Below the pieces are notes generated by a model. That model worked only from the letters and a program-made list of their open reading frames with translations. It did no database searches and was not told the DNA's origin. A stretch of 64,000 nt of DNA, from the NCBI RefSeq assembly GCF_040939455.1, contig NC_134120.1, positions 56,063,001-56,127,000 of the forward strand. Reading direction: 5' to 3'. Shown piece by piece: positions 23,893-34,328 of the stretch. The position numbers and the translations under genes were made by a program. This DNA comes from Microcebus murinus (taxonomy: Eukaryota > Chordata > Mammalia > Primates > Cheirogaleidae). The number at the start of each line of letters is the position of its first letter. The first letter of the stretch is position 1.

Positions 23893-24243
23893 CTTTTTTT
23901 TTTTTTTTTTTCCTGAGAAGTCACTGGTGTTTAATGGAAAAATTTCTTTTTAGTCTTCAATTAAGATAAGGCAGTAAGAGTATCACTAATGTTATCTTTT
24001 TGCTTAGAATGAGGCTTATCCTTCCACTGGCATCTTCTTGAGTCCTTGGTTCCCTTTCTCTCTTGTCCCCCTCGAGACACGTGTGGGAGCTGCCAGCCTC
24101 CTATTGCTGTTGCATATTTAAGTGTGCTGAAGGCTCTTCCACCCTCGCCACGTGGCTGCCCCAGCGGTGCAGGAGAGCTACGTATTGCGTTATAGCATCT
24201 CCCTAGGAAGGGCGCCGCCCCCACAGAGAAAAGCACATGGCAG
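23893..24243 (-). pseudogene. Probable processed pseudogene (unidentified) with poly(A) tail
   Basis: On the minus strand a GC-rich stretch starting at the ATG at 24234-24236 reads LFSVGAAPFLGRCYNAIRSS and stays open for 91 codons. It is followed by about 50 bases of A/T-rich sequence, an ATTAAA signal at about 23931-23936 and then a run of about 20 A residues (T run at 23891-23911 on the plus strand). No intron is visible. A 3' poly(A) about 20 nt beyond ATTAAA is the hallmark of an L1-mobilised mRNA copy. The N-terminus looks like a mitochondrial-targeting peptide (no acidic residues, Arg and Cys present), but I do not recognise the parent gene. Target-site duplications are not clear. Confidence 0.55.
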
Positions 24244-24571
24244 CTTTCCTTCCGACTCCTTCCGATTTCTCTGAGGGAGGGGACCCAAGAATGATTCCTT
24301 CACATAGTCAATCAGAATGCAAGACACTGTTGATTAAAACATAAAGCAAGTAGCCCTGATTTCGGAGAACTGGAATTACAAATAAGGTCTTCAACAGCGC
24401 CCTAACTTGCAAGGTAGCTTTTACTGCAAAAGGAAGTCAGCTCCTTTTGGCCACCTGTCAGAAGAGAAACCATTTCCATCGAACTAGAAATGCTTAGCTC
24501 TTACGAGAATATTGTGCTTTTTAAAAAAAAATTCAAATGTTAACTTTATTTGCAGTCTGTGTCCTTAGGCT
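24241..24571 (-). other. PIEZO2: PIEZO2 3' UTR start and flank
   Basis: Sequence immediately after the PIEZO2 stop. On the minus strand an AATAAA hexamer lies at 24546-24551, only about 21 nt after the stop, inside tgcaaataaagttaac. No GU-rich element is obvious just after it. Further AATAAA copies on the minus strand occur near 23485-23490 and 23286-23291, beyond a processed pseudogene, so the true 3' end cannot be set from sequence alone. The proximal AATAAA may be used, or may be a coincidental A/T-rich match. Confidence 0.5.
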
Positions 24572-24824
24572 TCAATTTGTTTTTTCTCTAGTCCATTTAA
24601 TCATTGTTTCTGGAGAACGGTACAGGAATATTAACTTGGCATAGAGATCTTCTTCTAGTTCCAGCTCCCCTGTCTCTCGAACTAAAAAAATATCTGTGCA
24701 CAACTTCAAAATCCGATCCACGTTTGGAAGCTCTTCAAACATGATGGAGTGAGAAATCCCACTGAAGAATTCACGGACAAATTTCCCAATCACGAGGACA
24801 ACTGAAGCATATAATCCCATGATA
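24572..24824 (-). CDS. PIEZO2: PIEZO2 terminal coding exon (inner pore helix, C-terminal domain, stop)
   Basis: Last coding exon, 253 bp including the TGA stop at 24572-24574. The acceptor is ttttttcag before 24824; the first base completes a Gly codon. It encodes IMGLYASVVLVIGKFVREFF (inner pore helix), SGISHSIMFEELPNVDRILK (with the Met-Phe pair equivalent to the PIEZO1 cytosolic constriction), LCTDIFLVRETGELELEEDL, YAKLIFLYRSPETMIKWTRE and KTN. Counting back from human 2752, R2686 (KFVREFF), R2718 (FLVRETG) and E2727 (ELEED), all distal arthrogryposis positions, are unchanged here. The inner helix lines the pore; the C-terminal domain forms the intracellular plug. Confidence 0.99.
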
Positions 24825-25784
24825 CTGAAAAAATCCAGTAAGTAGAAATTATAAATAGCAGTTAAATATGGTTAATAAAGAGCATGTCTAAAAGAAAAAA
24901 ATAATATCACTTTCCCTCAAACTCCATAGAAGATAGAGGCTCATGAAAGCTTAAATTTTTTCCTTTGGTGAAAACAAAATCTACTTTTTTTTCTTATTAA
25001 AAAGGTAAGTCATGTTCTTTGTAAAAAAATTCACATAAGAACTATTTCATTGAAAAATGAAAGTCTTTTTAAATCTCACATTCTGGAAATAACCAATGGT
25101 AACAGTTTCATGTATGAACTTTAGATTGTTTACTGCATATATTAAATGCATAAACTATAATATATTATAACATATTATTGGTATAAAATATATATCTGGT
25201 AGAAATGCAATTATACTATATACACTCTTTTGCAGAAGGCTTTTGTGCCTTTATGAATACTGTCTTTCTCAGAGATTCATTTTTATAAAAATTCTGCATG
25301 AAAAGTAGTTTCTTAGGAGGCCAACTCTGAGAAATTTAACAGTTTATACTTGTGTTTTACAGGAGATGTGTGTGTGTCCCAGGATTTAAGCATCAGAACG
25401 TGATGGGATGGTTTGGAAGTATTCAAAACTGTGATGGATAGTGGATCCATGTGCTATAGGTCAGAAGATAATCTAAGCAGAAAAGTAATAACTCCACGCC
25501 AGTTTCTAAATGTCAGCCCTGAATGGCATCAAACAGGCCATAACGGGAAGATGTAGAGTAAAGAAGCCACATGCCTGGGTTGTGTGAGTCCTAGTTGGCA
25601 TTTTGATCTCTTTGGAACTCTGGTTCCTTATTTTGTTTGAAATGAAGTTGTCATGGATATGTGAATTTTAATATTGCAGCTATAAAATTGGAAAATTCTA
25701 AGGAGATAAAAGGTTTACCATCCTCAACTTTATATGATACAGAAGTAGACTCTTATAACTGCTAATTGTTGAACGAGTCCTTAC
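24825..25784 (-). other. PIEZO2: PIEZO2 last intron, 960 bp
   Basis: Starts gtaagg after 25785 and ends ttttttcag before 24824. A/T-rich (25020-25230 especially); nothing else recognised. Confidence 0.85.
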
Positions 25785-25968
25785 CCATAGCCAGCCAGGA
25801 ACCCCAGACTGGGAGGGCTGACTTTGTCATTGAAGACTACCAGTTCCAAGGCCTGAGAATGCTGATTGTATATTCTATTTCCAGTCAGGTTGAGAACCCA
25901 CCACTCACTGTTAGATTTAGTTGTATTGTCTCTGGACAAAATGATGGTGATATCCATGAAATTATTTT
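25785..25968 (-). CDS. PIEZO2: PIEZO2 coding exon (end of cap, entry to inner helix)
   Basis: 184-bp exon between acceptor ccccttttag and donor gtaagg. Its first two bases finish the Glu codon and the last two open a Gly codon. It encodes NNFMDITIILSRDNTTKSNS, then EWWVLNLTGNRIYNQHSQ, ALELVVFNDKVSPPSLGFLA and GY. Sequons N-T-T, N-S-E (not a sequon) and N-L-T are present; the WW and VVFNDKVSPPSLGFLAGYG segment is the conserved run leading into the inner pore helix. It has no long open frame of its own in common reading tracks because both splice sites interrupt codons. Human-equivalent residues are 2609-2668. Confidence 0.95.
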
Positions 25969-28844
25969 CTAAAAGGGGAGAAAAATGAAATAAGTTACCA
26001 TGTCAATTTTAGCATTTAATGTACACCAACAGTCCTCAGAGGGCAAGACTGGCTACTATCACAGCGTATGGCTCTGGGATGAAAAGGACGCATGCAAGAG
26101 TGGGCCCTCTGTGTGCGAGCGATTTCTCTTTCTCAGTTCAAGAGGTCAGTTGCTGTGAACATGGAGCCAAAGGTAGACTGTGGAGGATCCACCACCTGAG
26201 CAGCTGTGCAGATAATTCCAAACAATCCAGTAGACATTTACAACCCAAATCTCCAACTGTTGACTGAATTGACTGATTCACTCATCTGACCAGCATTTCT
26301 TGAATGTCGCCCAGGAGAAAGGCACTCAGGCAAGTGCTAAGGGGCTTCAAAATCACATGTAAAATTGTTCCTTATTTACAGTTGAAAAGAGCATGTTCAC
26401 GAGAGCCCTTTGTGGGCATGTGGCGACCCCCGCAGACCAGCACTGGCATCAGCCTGGAAGGCCGCTTCTGCCTGGAGGGACCAAGCAGGCTCCAGAGGGG
26501 AGATGACTTTTGAGCTGAGTTTTGCCGAATGAGAACTTCAGTAGTTTGGAGATGGGTTGGGGAGAGGAGATCATTTCAGGAAGGGTTGATGGCATGAAGC
26601 TCAGAAAAGTTCTGAAATAATGTAAGGACAGTGATTGCTTTAGTTGGAGCATGGAGTGAATGCCAAAGAACAGTAATAGATAGTGAGGAAAAAAGCAAAA
26701 AAGCTTGGAGTTAGTATAAGATACTGGGCTAAAAGGACAATAGACACCTTCCAGCTTCTGTTTACTGCTTGCTTGCTAACCGCAAGGCATTATGAGTACA
26801 TTATGGGATGCAGAGGAAAAAGACAAAGAGAGTGGAAACCGGAGTCTCTCAGCTAGGACCCAGAACAGGTTAGGGCCTATCAGGGGCAGGATGAAGTAAG
26901 AATCACTGTGGGGGCGGATGCAAGACCAGTGTGTAAACAACTGAGTTATAAAAGGGGACTAACACACAAAGGAGGGTCCCTGCCTGGAGAAGAGGCCACT
27001 GCGCTGGCACTCTGGGGGCTCGGACCCTAGCTCGAGCTAGACAGTAAAACTCCTTTTGGTAATTACAGCCTCGGTGACTCTGTCTCTCTGTCCTGCATCA
27101 CTGTGAATCTCAAATATAACAGTTACACTGCATAGGTCTTTCTAAGAAGGTCCCACTCCCACCAAGGATAATATTATCCCCTCTGATAAACACGGTGGTG
27201 AAATGTAGACTCTGTGAGGGTAAGAACCAGGACAGCATTATTTCATGATAAATCCCTAGATCATAGGAATTTAGGACAGTTCTTGGCAAAAAATGTCTGC
27301 TGGATGGATAAATGGATGAATGAAGAAGGGTGAGAAGCAGCAGGATATTGGTTAAGCCAAAAGTCCTTATCAAGGAAGAGTGTGAACCACCCAGAACACT
27401 CAGGAACAGGAAGAATGTTGGTTCTGAAGCCCAGAGACAGTTATAAAGAGAAAAACTGGGGCCTGAGCTCAGACAGGCTCAGGTTTGGATCCACTGGCTG
27501 TAGCACCTCAGCTGAGTAATTCCTTCCCTGAGCCTCGGTTTCCTCACATGTAAACTGGTGATAACTATCAGCTTATGCTAAATATACCTTGTGTGAAGGT
27601 TAGAGAGAACTCGGAGTGGCTCATCATGTGAGCTGCTGTTCTGGGCAGGATCTCAGAGGACCAAGGCTGCATAGTCTGGGGAAGAGGGACGTCACAGGCT
27701 TGACCTCGAATCACTCACAGGCAGAGAAGCCAGCGTGGGGAGAGGGACACAAGGTGTAAGAGAGGGAGGAACTCAATGCTGCTGCAAGAGGGGTGGGACA
27801 TAGCATATAGGGACAGGCTGACCTAGGAAAGGAGAGAGGACACTTCTTTCTTTGAGCCTGAAGAGGGGAGGAAGGGACTTGTGAAACTCGTTAGCAGGCA
27901 AGAGCCCGCAGAGGACTGAATAATGTCAAGCTTGTGGAGGGACAGAATTATTTCATGGGGAATGACTGATTGTTGAGCAATTTGTACTCCCAGATTACAC
28001 ATTTCTAGAACTATTCCTGACTGAAAGGGAAATACCAAACTTCTCAATGTATCTTGCAAGACATACATTCGCTGCTAAGGAAGAAAGTGTGTGGTGTGGT
28101 GTCTGGCCCTGTGCTCACCTCCCGGGCCCTCCTCTGTGCCTCTACCCGGGCAACCTCCACGTGCTATTCTGGCTGTTTGCTGACATTGGCCTTTTCCCAG
28201 CTCAAGGTGAGCAGCACGAAGCCTCATTTTCACTACCTGGCTCATTGCCTGATTGGCGCCCAGTGAAATGACACTGGATAACAACATTGCATTTATGCCT
28301 TTACCAGATGTATGCATCTACTTCTGGTCCAGGTAATAAAGTCAAGCAATTCTTTATAATTAATAGAATTCACAAACATCAATTATTACCATCACTGTCA
28401 TATTGGAAAAATACAACCACTAATGCACCATTACTGAGACTTACTAACCCGTGGGCTGAATCACGTATATTTCACGCTATCTTTTTACTGTTCTTATTGT
28501 TAGGGGGCTCACATTTAACAATGTATGAGTCAGTTTTCTGTCAAAAATCTGGGTGCTAAATAGAAACAAGTCAACAGACTGATGAATCAGTACTATGAGG
28601 CACTCCATGTGAATTTAAGTCAATCAGGTTCTACATCAATGAGAAAAAGAAAATGAAGAATGCAGTTCCCAGGTGAGTGAATGATTCCTTTGGGCCAGTG
28701 AAGGCAGGCAGGGAGTTTATGCTTCTCATCACACGAGGAATGGTAACTAGAAAGTAGCCTGATAAAGGCTGAAAATGCAAATTGCTGAAATTGAATAAAA
28801 GTAGGATTTTCAAAAGTTCTAAGACAATTCTTTTTCATGCTTAC
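25969..28844 (-). other. PIEZO2: PIEZO2 intron, 2.9 kb, with possible LTR and MIR
   Basis: Starts gtaagc after 28845 and ends ccccttttag before 25968. Holds an LTR-like stretch (26757-27100), an L2-like end (about 27240-27330) and a MIR fragment (about 27490-27625). The rest looks unique. Confidence 0.7.
26757..27100 (+). mobile_element. Candidate solo LTR (TATA box, R-U5-like end)
   Basis: From tgtttactgcttgcttgcta to ctctgtcctgca the segment shows the TG...CA form. A TATA box (gttataaaagggga, near 26945) is followed by ccctgcctggagaagaggcc, tagacagtaaaactcctttt and ggtaattacagcctcggtga, like the R-U5 of class I endogenous retroviral LTRs. No internal genes, and flanking duplications are not visible. 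Could instead be an unrelated promoter-like stretch. Confidence 0.4.
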
Positions 28845-28924
28845 CAGACAACAGTTGCTTTATAGGTTTTGAGTTAGAATCACTAGGTGCTTTCACATAA
28901 TATGGGTAGATCTTTTCTATTGTC
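28845..28924 (-). CDS. PIEZO2: PIEZO2 coding exon (cap domain, 80 bp)
   Basis: 80-bp exon, the shortest in the window, between acceptor atgcacag and donor gtaagc. It starts with the last base of a Val codon and ends one base into a Glu codon. It encodes TIEKIYPYYVKAPSDSNSKP, then IKQLLS, matching human PIEZO2 residue for residue as I remember it. It contributes the strand and loop of the cap that contacts the blade-facing side (inference from family structure). Human-equivalent residues are 2582-2607. Confidence 0.96.
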
Positions 28925-30653
28925 CTGTGCATTAAGGAAAAAAAGATGTAATTAAGTTCAAGTTGTTTTACACACCTAAAATATATTTTTGTTGCTATTT
29001 TTGACCTCTTATCAAACAAATAATGATGAAAGCTTCATATATCTGTATAATGTGTAGGCATCATAATTTATGGGTTTCTATTATCATCAGAAATCTCTGA
29101 AGTGGAACAAATTCACTGGGTTCCGCCCAGATCTGCACGTAACTTTGTACACAGCTAGGTAACAGCTTACAAACAGCTGCAGGCATCTCCTAGTGTCTGT
29201 GGCTTATTTTTGAAGCCAACGGCTTCTCCTTCTCACTAGGATCCTCTAACTCTCATCAGTATTATTGAGCACTCTTCAAATTTTAATTGTTTTCAAAAAT
29301 ATCTGTAATCAAGCAGGCTGCATGAGCTGATCCAGTGGAGGGTGGGAGTGGGGAGAGCTGGTGGTCTGGACCTCAAGTGGCTTCTGACTGTCATGAGCCC
29401 AGGTACCGTGAGTACCTGGGAAGTGAAGGGGAAGGTGTGGTGGTTCCCAAGGTCCCTTCCTCTTTAGCCATTCATGAAACAGCCAGGGAACACTTGTAAG
29501 GACTGCAGCGGGTGGTCCTTACATTCGACACAGAAATAGGGCCCAGGCAGACTGGTGGACAAAACCAGGGGAACCGCTGGTGGACATCTGGACTATATTA
29601 TTTAGCAGTTTTGGACCAGTATCATTTTTTTTTGCCAGTTCTTGTATTAGAATCTAAACATCACAGCTTATATCTGTTTGGAAGGGAGTACATATGTGGC
29701 AAGATAATATTCTGAGATATAGTTTTTTCTTCCAAATTTCCTTTTACCCCTTGTCTCCTTGCTGCCCCAGACCCCACCATCACCCCCATTTTGTGACCAG
29801 GGGCAGGAGTAATGGTAGAAAAGGGTCTTAGAGTGTCTTTGCCTGGATTTGGTGATTATGATCAGGTAAGAGCAGGGTTAGTCACCCAGAACTGAGACCC
29901 ACCTGCCCTGGGCTGGGTGAACAGAGTAGGCGGGGGAGGAGCAGAGCAGAGTGTGACTCTGGTGGCTTCCTGTGAAGGAAGCCCAAGCCCACCTCCTTGC
30001 CTTCAAGGTAGACGGGGGAAGTGGGCACCGCGCTCAGGCGGCAGGCACGGCTGACAACAGGCTGGGGTCGTTTTAGCGCAGTCCCACGTCCCACCTCTGG
30101 GTAAGGCCCTGAAGGCAGAAGGAGTCCAGTGTCCCCAAGGTGCAGGAGAAATGGAGCACCTCTGGCCACATCTCACATCTGGACAGGTGGACCCAGGAGA
30201 ATCTGCCGGAGCTCCCACACCTCCAAATGGCATGAGCATCAGCAGCACAGTGATTTCTATCTAGCGTGCCCAAGAACGGGACCCGGTGGCTGAGGAGAGA
30301 GCTGGCCTGCCGCGTGGGCTGCAGACTGAGACCTGGAAGAATAATGTCCCTGTCAACAGAAGCGCAGCTGGCCAGCACTCTCCTACAGACACACCGGCTA
30401 CCTCCCTGGAGGCTGGCACCTCATAAGCCCTTGTTGAGGATGTAGACATAACCCGTGGAAAGTGGAGAGAAAGCCCAAGGGCTAAGATTCTGTTTCTCTC
30501 ACGTAGAAAAATTGGACTCCAAACAGAAATTCACTTTGTGTTACTGAATAATGAAGGAAGTTGCATTTCTTGTACACATGCATCTGTAGCCGGAGATTTT
30601 GTATCAGCTGCATATAGACATTAAAGCTGTATTAAAAGGAAAAATCAACTTAC
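28925..30653 (-). other. PIEZO2: PIEZO2 intron, 1.7 kb
   Basis: Starts gtaagt after 30654 and ends atgcacag before 28924. A GC-rich patch at 29900-30450 gives several overlapping open frames on the minus strand without homology I can recognise. No exon needed by phase. Confidence 0.75.
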
Positions 30654-30782
30654 ACTGGTGTTTTTGAACTTTCTGTGTTGTTGCCAGCTATCATTTTAGC
30701 GATACTTTCTCGTGTAATATTTTTAAGAGGAAAAGAAAGCTTATCTGTTGCTATTTCTGATTTTGCACCCAGACTTAAGTTT
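30654..30782 (-). CDS. PIEZO2: PIEZO2 coding exon (cap domain, two N-glycosylation sequons)
   Basis: 129-bp exon, frame-neutral (enters with the last base of an Arg codon, leaves two bases into a Val codon). Acceptor tctttacag precedes 30782; donor gtaagt follows 30654. It encodes NLSLGAKSEIATDKLSFPLK, then NITRESIAKMIAGNNTESSKTP. Three extracellular Asn-X-Ser/Thr sequons are visible (NLS, NIT and NNT). The acceptor-side AG is followed by AAACTTAAG. Small differences from human fall after NITR and at the GNN position (human GNS, from memory). Human-equivalent residues are 2539-2580. Confidence 0.95.
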
Positions 30783-31865
30783 CTGTAAAGAAAAAAAAAT
30801 AAGCTTAATGTCAGTGAAAATTCAGAAGTCTAGAAGAGAAATTTAAAAACTCATTTGACTCTTAATTTTATTAATTTCAAAGGTCCACACCCTTTAGGTC
30901 TACGTCACCTCTATGTCCAGCTTCTAAGACAACCAAGTTAATAAAACCCAGGGAGGCCACAAATACCTTTAAACAGAGGCGAATGTGAGGAGGCAGAATC
31001 TGCTGGCCAAAGAGAAACCATCTTCATATTCTAATATGAATTTCCGAAACATTCTTATATTAATCTAATGATGTTAGTCTCCATGGTGACTAATAGAATC
31101 CATGTTTTAGAATATTTGATCAGAAGTTGATTTTTAATTTCGTTGTTATTTTTTGGTAGCTCTTCAAAGAAAAGGCTAGGAAGTACATTTTTGGTAATTT
31201 ATACAGAATTGGATATGAGGAATTTGGAATACTTAAAAGAAGAAAATAAGATCAAAGAAGTTCTCTAGATTCTGAACAGCCCCTTTTAAAGTATTTTTTC
31301 ACCATTTCCTTGTGAATTTATTTTAGACTCTAAAGTTCTTCTGTACTTGTCATTATTCTTTCTTCATTCTAACTAAGAAGTTTGGATCATGGACTAAAAG
31401 AACCTACTACCTGACTGCCCAAACAAGCTTGCTTAGAGTTCCCCAGTTATAAGACTGTGATGAAAGAAACTAAGCTAATCAGCTAGTGTATCATGTTGAG
31501 GCCCCCAAAACTGCATCATGACACTGTTGGGCTTTGGGATGCAATATTTGGATGTAAGAACTTTTAGTAATACATGCTTTGTCTAAACAAGCAAAGACAA
31601 AGTAGTGGCTGCGTGCTGGCCATGGGCTCAGGTTAGGTGGAAAGATGTTTGTCTCCTCCTTCTGACACAGTCAAGCTGCCCTCGCACCTCATGCTTGGGG
31701 GAAAGACCTGCTGCAACAGGCGTGTCTTCGCAGTGTTGAGGGGTGCAAGTGATGCTCGGGGCTTACAGAGGCTGTGATTTCTGTATCATTAAGACTGAAC
31801 TTTAACCTTTCACAGAAATCATACAATTCACACCCAGACTCTGTTTCATTTTATAAGTCATCACC

Positions 31866-31932
<67 letters not shown>

Positions 31933-32212
31933 ACAGAACTCATTGCCTGTTTTTAAAAACTGAAGATAGTAAAACAAAACAAGCACACAAAAAAACACAC
32001 AGGAAAACTAAGAAGTTCTTAGTCGGGTCACTGATTCCTGGACAAGTCATTATTTAATACTATTTTTAGCATTGAAGGAAAGTTCCCAAGGGTGTAATGA
32101 TAAACTAAGATCCACATTAATCTCTAATGTTTATATCCTTCTATCCTCCCATCCCACCCCCAAGTTTAGATTGGGGAAAGGGAGAAATTATGGATGGAAA
32201 TACAGTAACTAC
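30783..32212 (-). other. PIEZO2: PIEZO2 intron, 1.4 kb, with (CT)n
   Basis: Starts gtagtt after 32213 and ends tctttacag before 30782. The only clear feature is a (CT)n run at 31869-31929. Confidence 0.8.
31869..31929. repeat. (CT)n microsatellite
   Basis: About 30 uninterrupted CT units on the plus strand (GA on the PIEZO2 strand). It yields an artificial Ser-Leu open frame. Confidence 0.97.
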
Positions 32213-32385
32213 CTCTGAATACTCCATGAAAAAACAACAGAGAAGCTACTATTGGGGTCCATGAGTTCGTGTATCATTTTCTGCTTACTGGGAGGGCTGA
32301 TGGTCCACAAAGAATTTGAGTTTCCTTCCAGTTCTGCTACTGTTATATCTTCTTTTTCATAATTTTCCAGAAATTGCATAGCACC
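32213..32385 (-). CDS. PIEZO2: PIEZO2 coding exon (cap domain, GAMQFLENY segment)
   Basis: 173-bp exon between acceptor gcacaaacag and donor gtagtt; ends two bases into an arginine codon. It encodes GAMQFLENYEKEDITVAELEG, then NSNSLWTISPPSKQKMIHEL, MDPNSSFSVVFSWSIQ. It forms beta strands of the extracellular C-terminal cap, which sits above the pore and is required for fast inactivation in Piezo channels. One conservative Leu-to-Met change relative to human is visible in the HELMDPN position. An N-S-S sequon is present (DPNSSF). Human-equivalent residues are 2481-2537. Confidence 0.97.
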
Positions 32386-33685
32386 CTGTTTGTGCACAAA
32401 TACACATGCATAAATAGATTATATATAGGATGCCATACAAAGAAAGCAATTACTCTTCCCTGACTGTATAGAGAAGATATTTCCCTATGGAGGGAGTGTT
32501 TTATGAAGGACAGTCTTGAGTGTCCACTGCACTAACTTAGTTTCCCTGCTCATAGCAGTGGACAATTCTCGGTCACACTGCCCATTCCCAGTGGTGGTGT
32601 TACTACCAACATTCCAGCTACATAGTCATTCCAACTGAACGATGAAGGAAAACCAGATAATTTAATGCTGTTTTGCCTCTCCACTAAAGGGAAATTTATA
32701 AACTATGGGAGAATGTCTCTTTCATGAAAGAGACAAAATTTAATCCACCCAGGACATCCCAGCCCTATCCATTGGTCAAGATTAGTTTTGATAGTGTGTA
32801 TGATAGATGATAACTTTTCAGAAGAGAGAAGCATTTCCTTGCCTAATCATTGTCTTAAATGAAAGACATTATTGGTAAAATGAGTTTTTGCCATAAGAAT
32901 CATATTTTCATATTATTAAAAGTTTGGAATATAGATAACTCTGCCACTAGAACACTGTCATTGTTTTTTGTGGAAGGGGATGTGTTTCTTGTTTTTTATC
33001 CTTTAAAAAAATAATAGTCCCCCTTTTCATTTATGGTTTAGCTTGAGAAATTGTCATGTCATTTATAGACTCTCTAATGAGTACTTTTTATTACAAAAGA
33101 AGTTGTTTGGAGAATCATCAGACAACATAGCACATCAATAAAATAAAACGTGAAAGCTCCTTCTCCCATTCTGACCAGCTAAGGTGACCAGTGCCAGTCA
33201 AATTCATTTAATATATCTGCCATAATTTCTTCAACCAGCCTCTGCTTGCTGAACATTCAGATTGCCCCAGTTTCTGCTAATCCAGAGAATGCACTCACAA
33301 GCAAGTGCCCACATATAGCTTTCTCACATTTTGGATTACTTCTTAAGAAAGATTCCTACGGTGCACCTATAGTCAAAAGTTCAATACATACCACAATTTA
33401 AAAAGTTAAACAAATTTTAAAAATGGATCAATATTTGTTGAGCTTACATTAAAATGTTCTAAATTAAAATTATCTGGATTACCACTTCTGTCCAATAACA
33501 GACATAACTTCTTAGATGATCAAAGTAGCCAGTGGCCAGGAGTCTGACATCCACAATGATAATCTCTGAGAAGTCCTCTTCCTCCCACCACTCCAGGCCA
33601 CAGCAAAGCATATAATAAAATGACAACCAGTGAGCTCACCTAGGTGAAAGGTCTTCATAGAGATCTACTATAGGCATTTACTTAC
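32386..33685 (-). other. PIEZO2: PIEZO2 intron, 1.3 kb
   Basis: Starts gtaagt after 33686 and ends gcacaaacag before 32385. No clear feature; A/T-rich at 33400-33480. Confidence 0.8.
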
Positions 33686-33778
33686 GGTGTCCCTAGAAAA
33701 ATTTTTTAGAAATGAATTGAACGTGGGCTGGTCCATAACTTTCAACTGGCTTTGTTGGGCACTCATTGTGAAAATAGG
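33686..33778 (-). CDS. PIEZO2: PIEZO2 coding exon (cap domain, 31 residues)
   Basis: Small 93-bp exon, phase 0 at both ends, found by joining the PIEZO2 frame between a strong acceptor (gttttccag) and donor (gtaagt). It encodes PIFTMSAQQSQLKVMDQPTF, then NSFLKNFSRDT. The first sixteen residues match human PIEZO2; the second half differs at several positions (human QSFNKFIQAF-type sequence, from memory), making this the least conserved short stretch of the cap in the window. Length is the same as in human. It carries an N-F-S sequon (Asn-X-Ser) near its end. Human-equivalent residues are 2450-2480. Confidence 0.94.
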
Positions 33779-34139
33779 CTGGAAAACAAAGACACACAGT
33801 GTTGTCAATGTCCCTGAGCTCTTATCTGTACCCTGGCCTGAAAGCAAAACATTTACACAGTATTATATCACCCACTGATTACCCTGATGGCAACAGGCCT
33901 AAGAGATTTCTTTTTGAAGTGCTTATTCCTGTGCTCAAGACCACAACAGAATATTCTTCCATCATCTTTTGCACCTTATTTCACAAATCACGTATTTGCT
34001 GAACAGTCAAAATGTAGATGGGACAGTTGGATCAGCAACACATAACTAAGCATCCCACAGGTGTTTATCATGAAAGAGTGCTGCACTGGGCAAGGCTCGG
34101 GCAGGCAGGGGAGACCCGGAGGACGTGCCTGGGGATTAC
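33779..34139 (-). other. PIEZO2: PIEZO2 intron, 361 bp
   Basis: Starts gtaatc after 34140 and ends gttttccag before 33778. Short intron inside the cap-coding region; nothing else recognised. Confidence 0.9.
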
Positions 34140-34328
34140 CTGGTACCCTCCCAGGGTGATTGTGACAGAGACGTCCAGGGGCTGGTTGATGACGCCAGCC
34201 ACAGATTTGATCAAAGACATGAAGAGAAGAGGAAACCAGACGATGCAGATGAGCAGGACGATGATCATGCCCCCCATGCCGTATTTCACCACCTTCTTCT
34301 TCTTCTGGCCCCGGGGCTGAGGGTATCT
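34140..34328 (-). CDS. PIEZO2: PIEZO2 coding exon (lysine cluster, outer pore helix, start of cap)
   Basis: 189-bp exon, phase 0 at both ends. Acceptor ctgttgcag precedes 34328; donor gtaatc follows 34140. It encodes [20 protein letters not shown], with the KKKK cluster known from the PIEZO anchor. Next comes [20 protein letters not shown], the outer pore-lining helix, then [23 protein letters not shown], the first strand of the extracellular cap. The KKKK motif in PIEZO1 contributes to inactivation, and deletions there cause xerocytosis (known for PIEZO1). Human-equivalent residues are 2387-2449. Confidence 0.98.

Noticed and set aside
24572..24824. PIEZO1 as the gene identity
   Set aside because: The C-terminus ends REKTN, the introns are long and the 93- and 129-bp cap exons carry PIEZO2-specific wording.
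25785..25968. Apparent one-base frameshift in the end-of-cap exon
   Set aside because: It came from misplacing one base at a line break while counting; rereading gives 184 bp and an intact frame.
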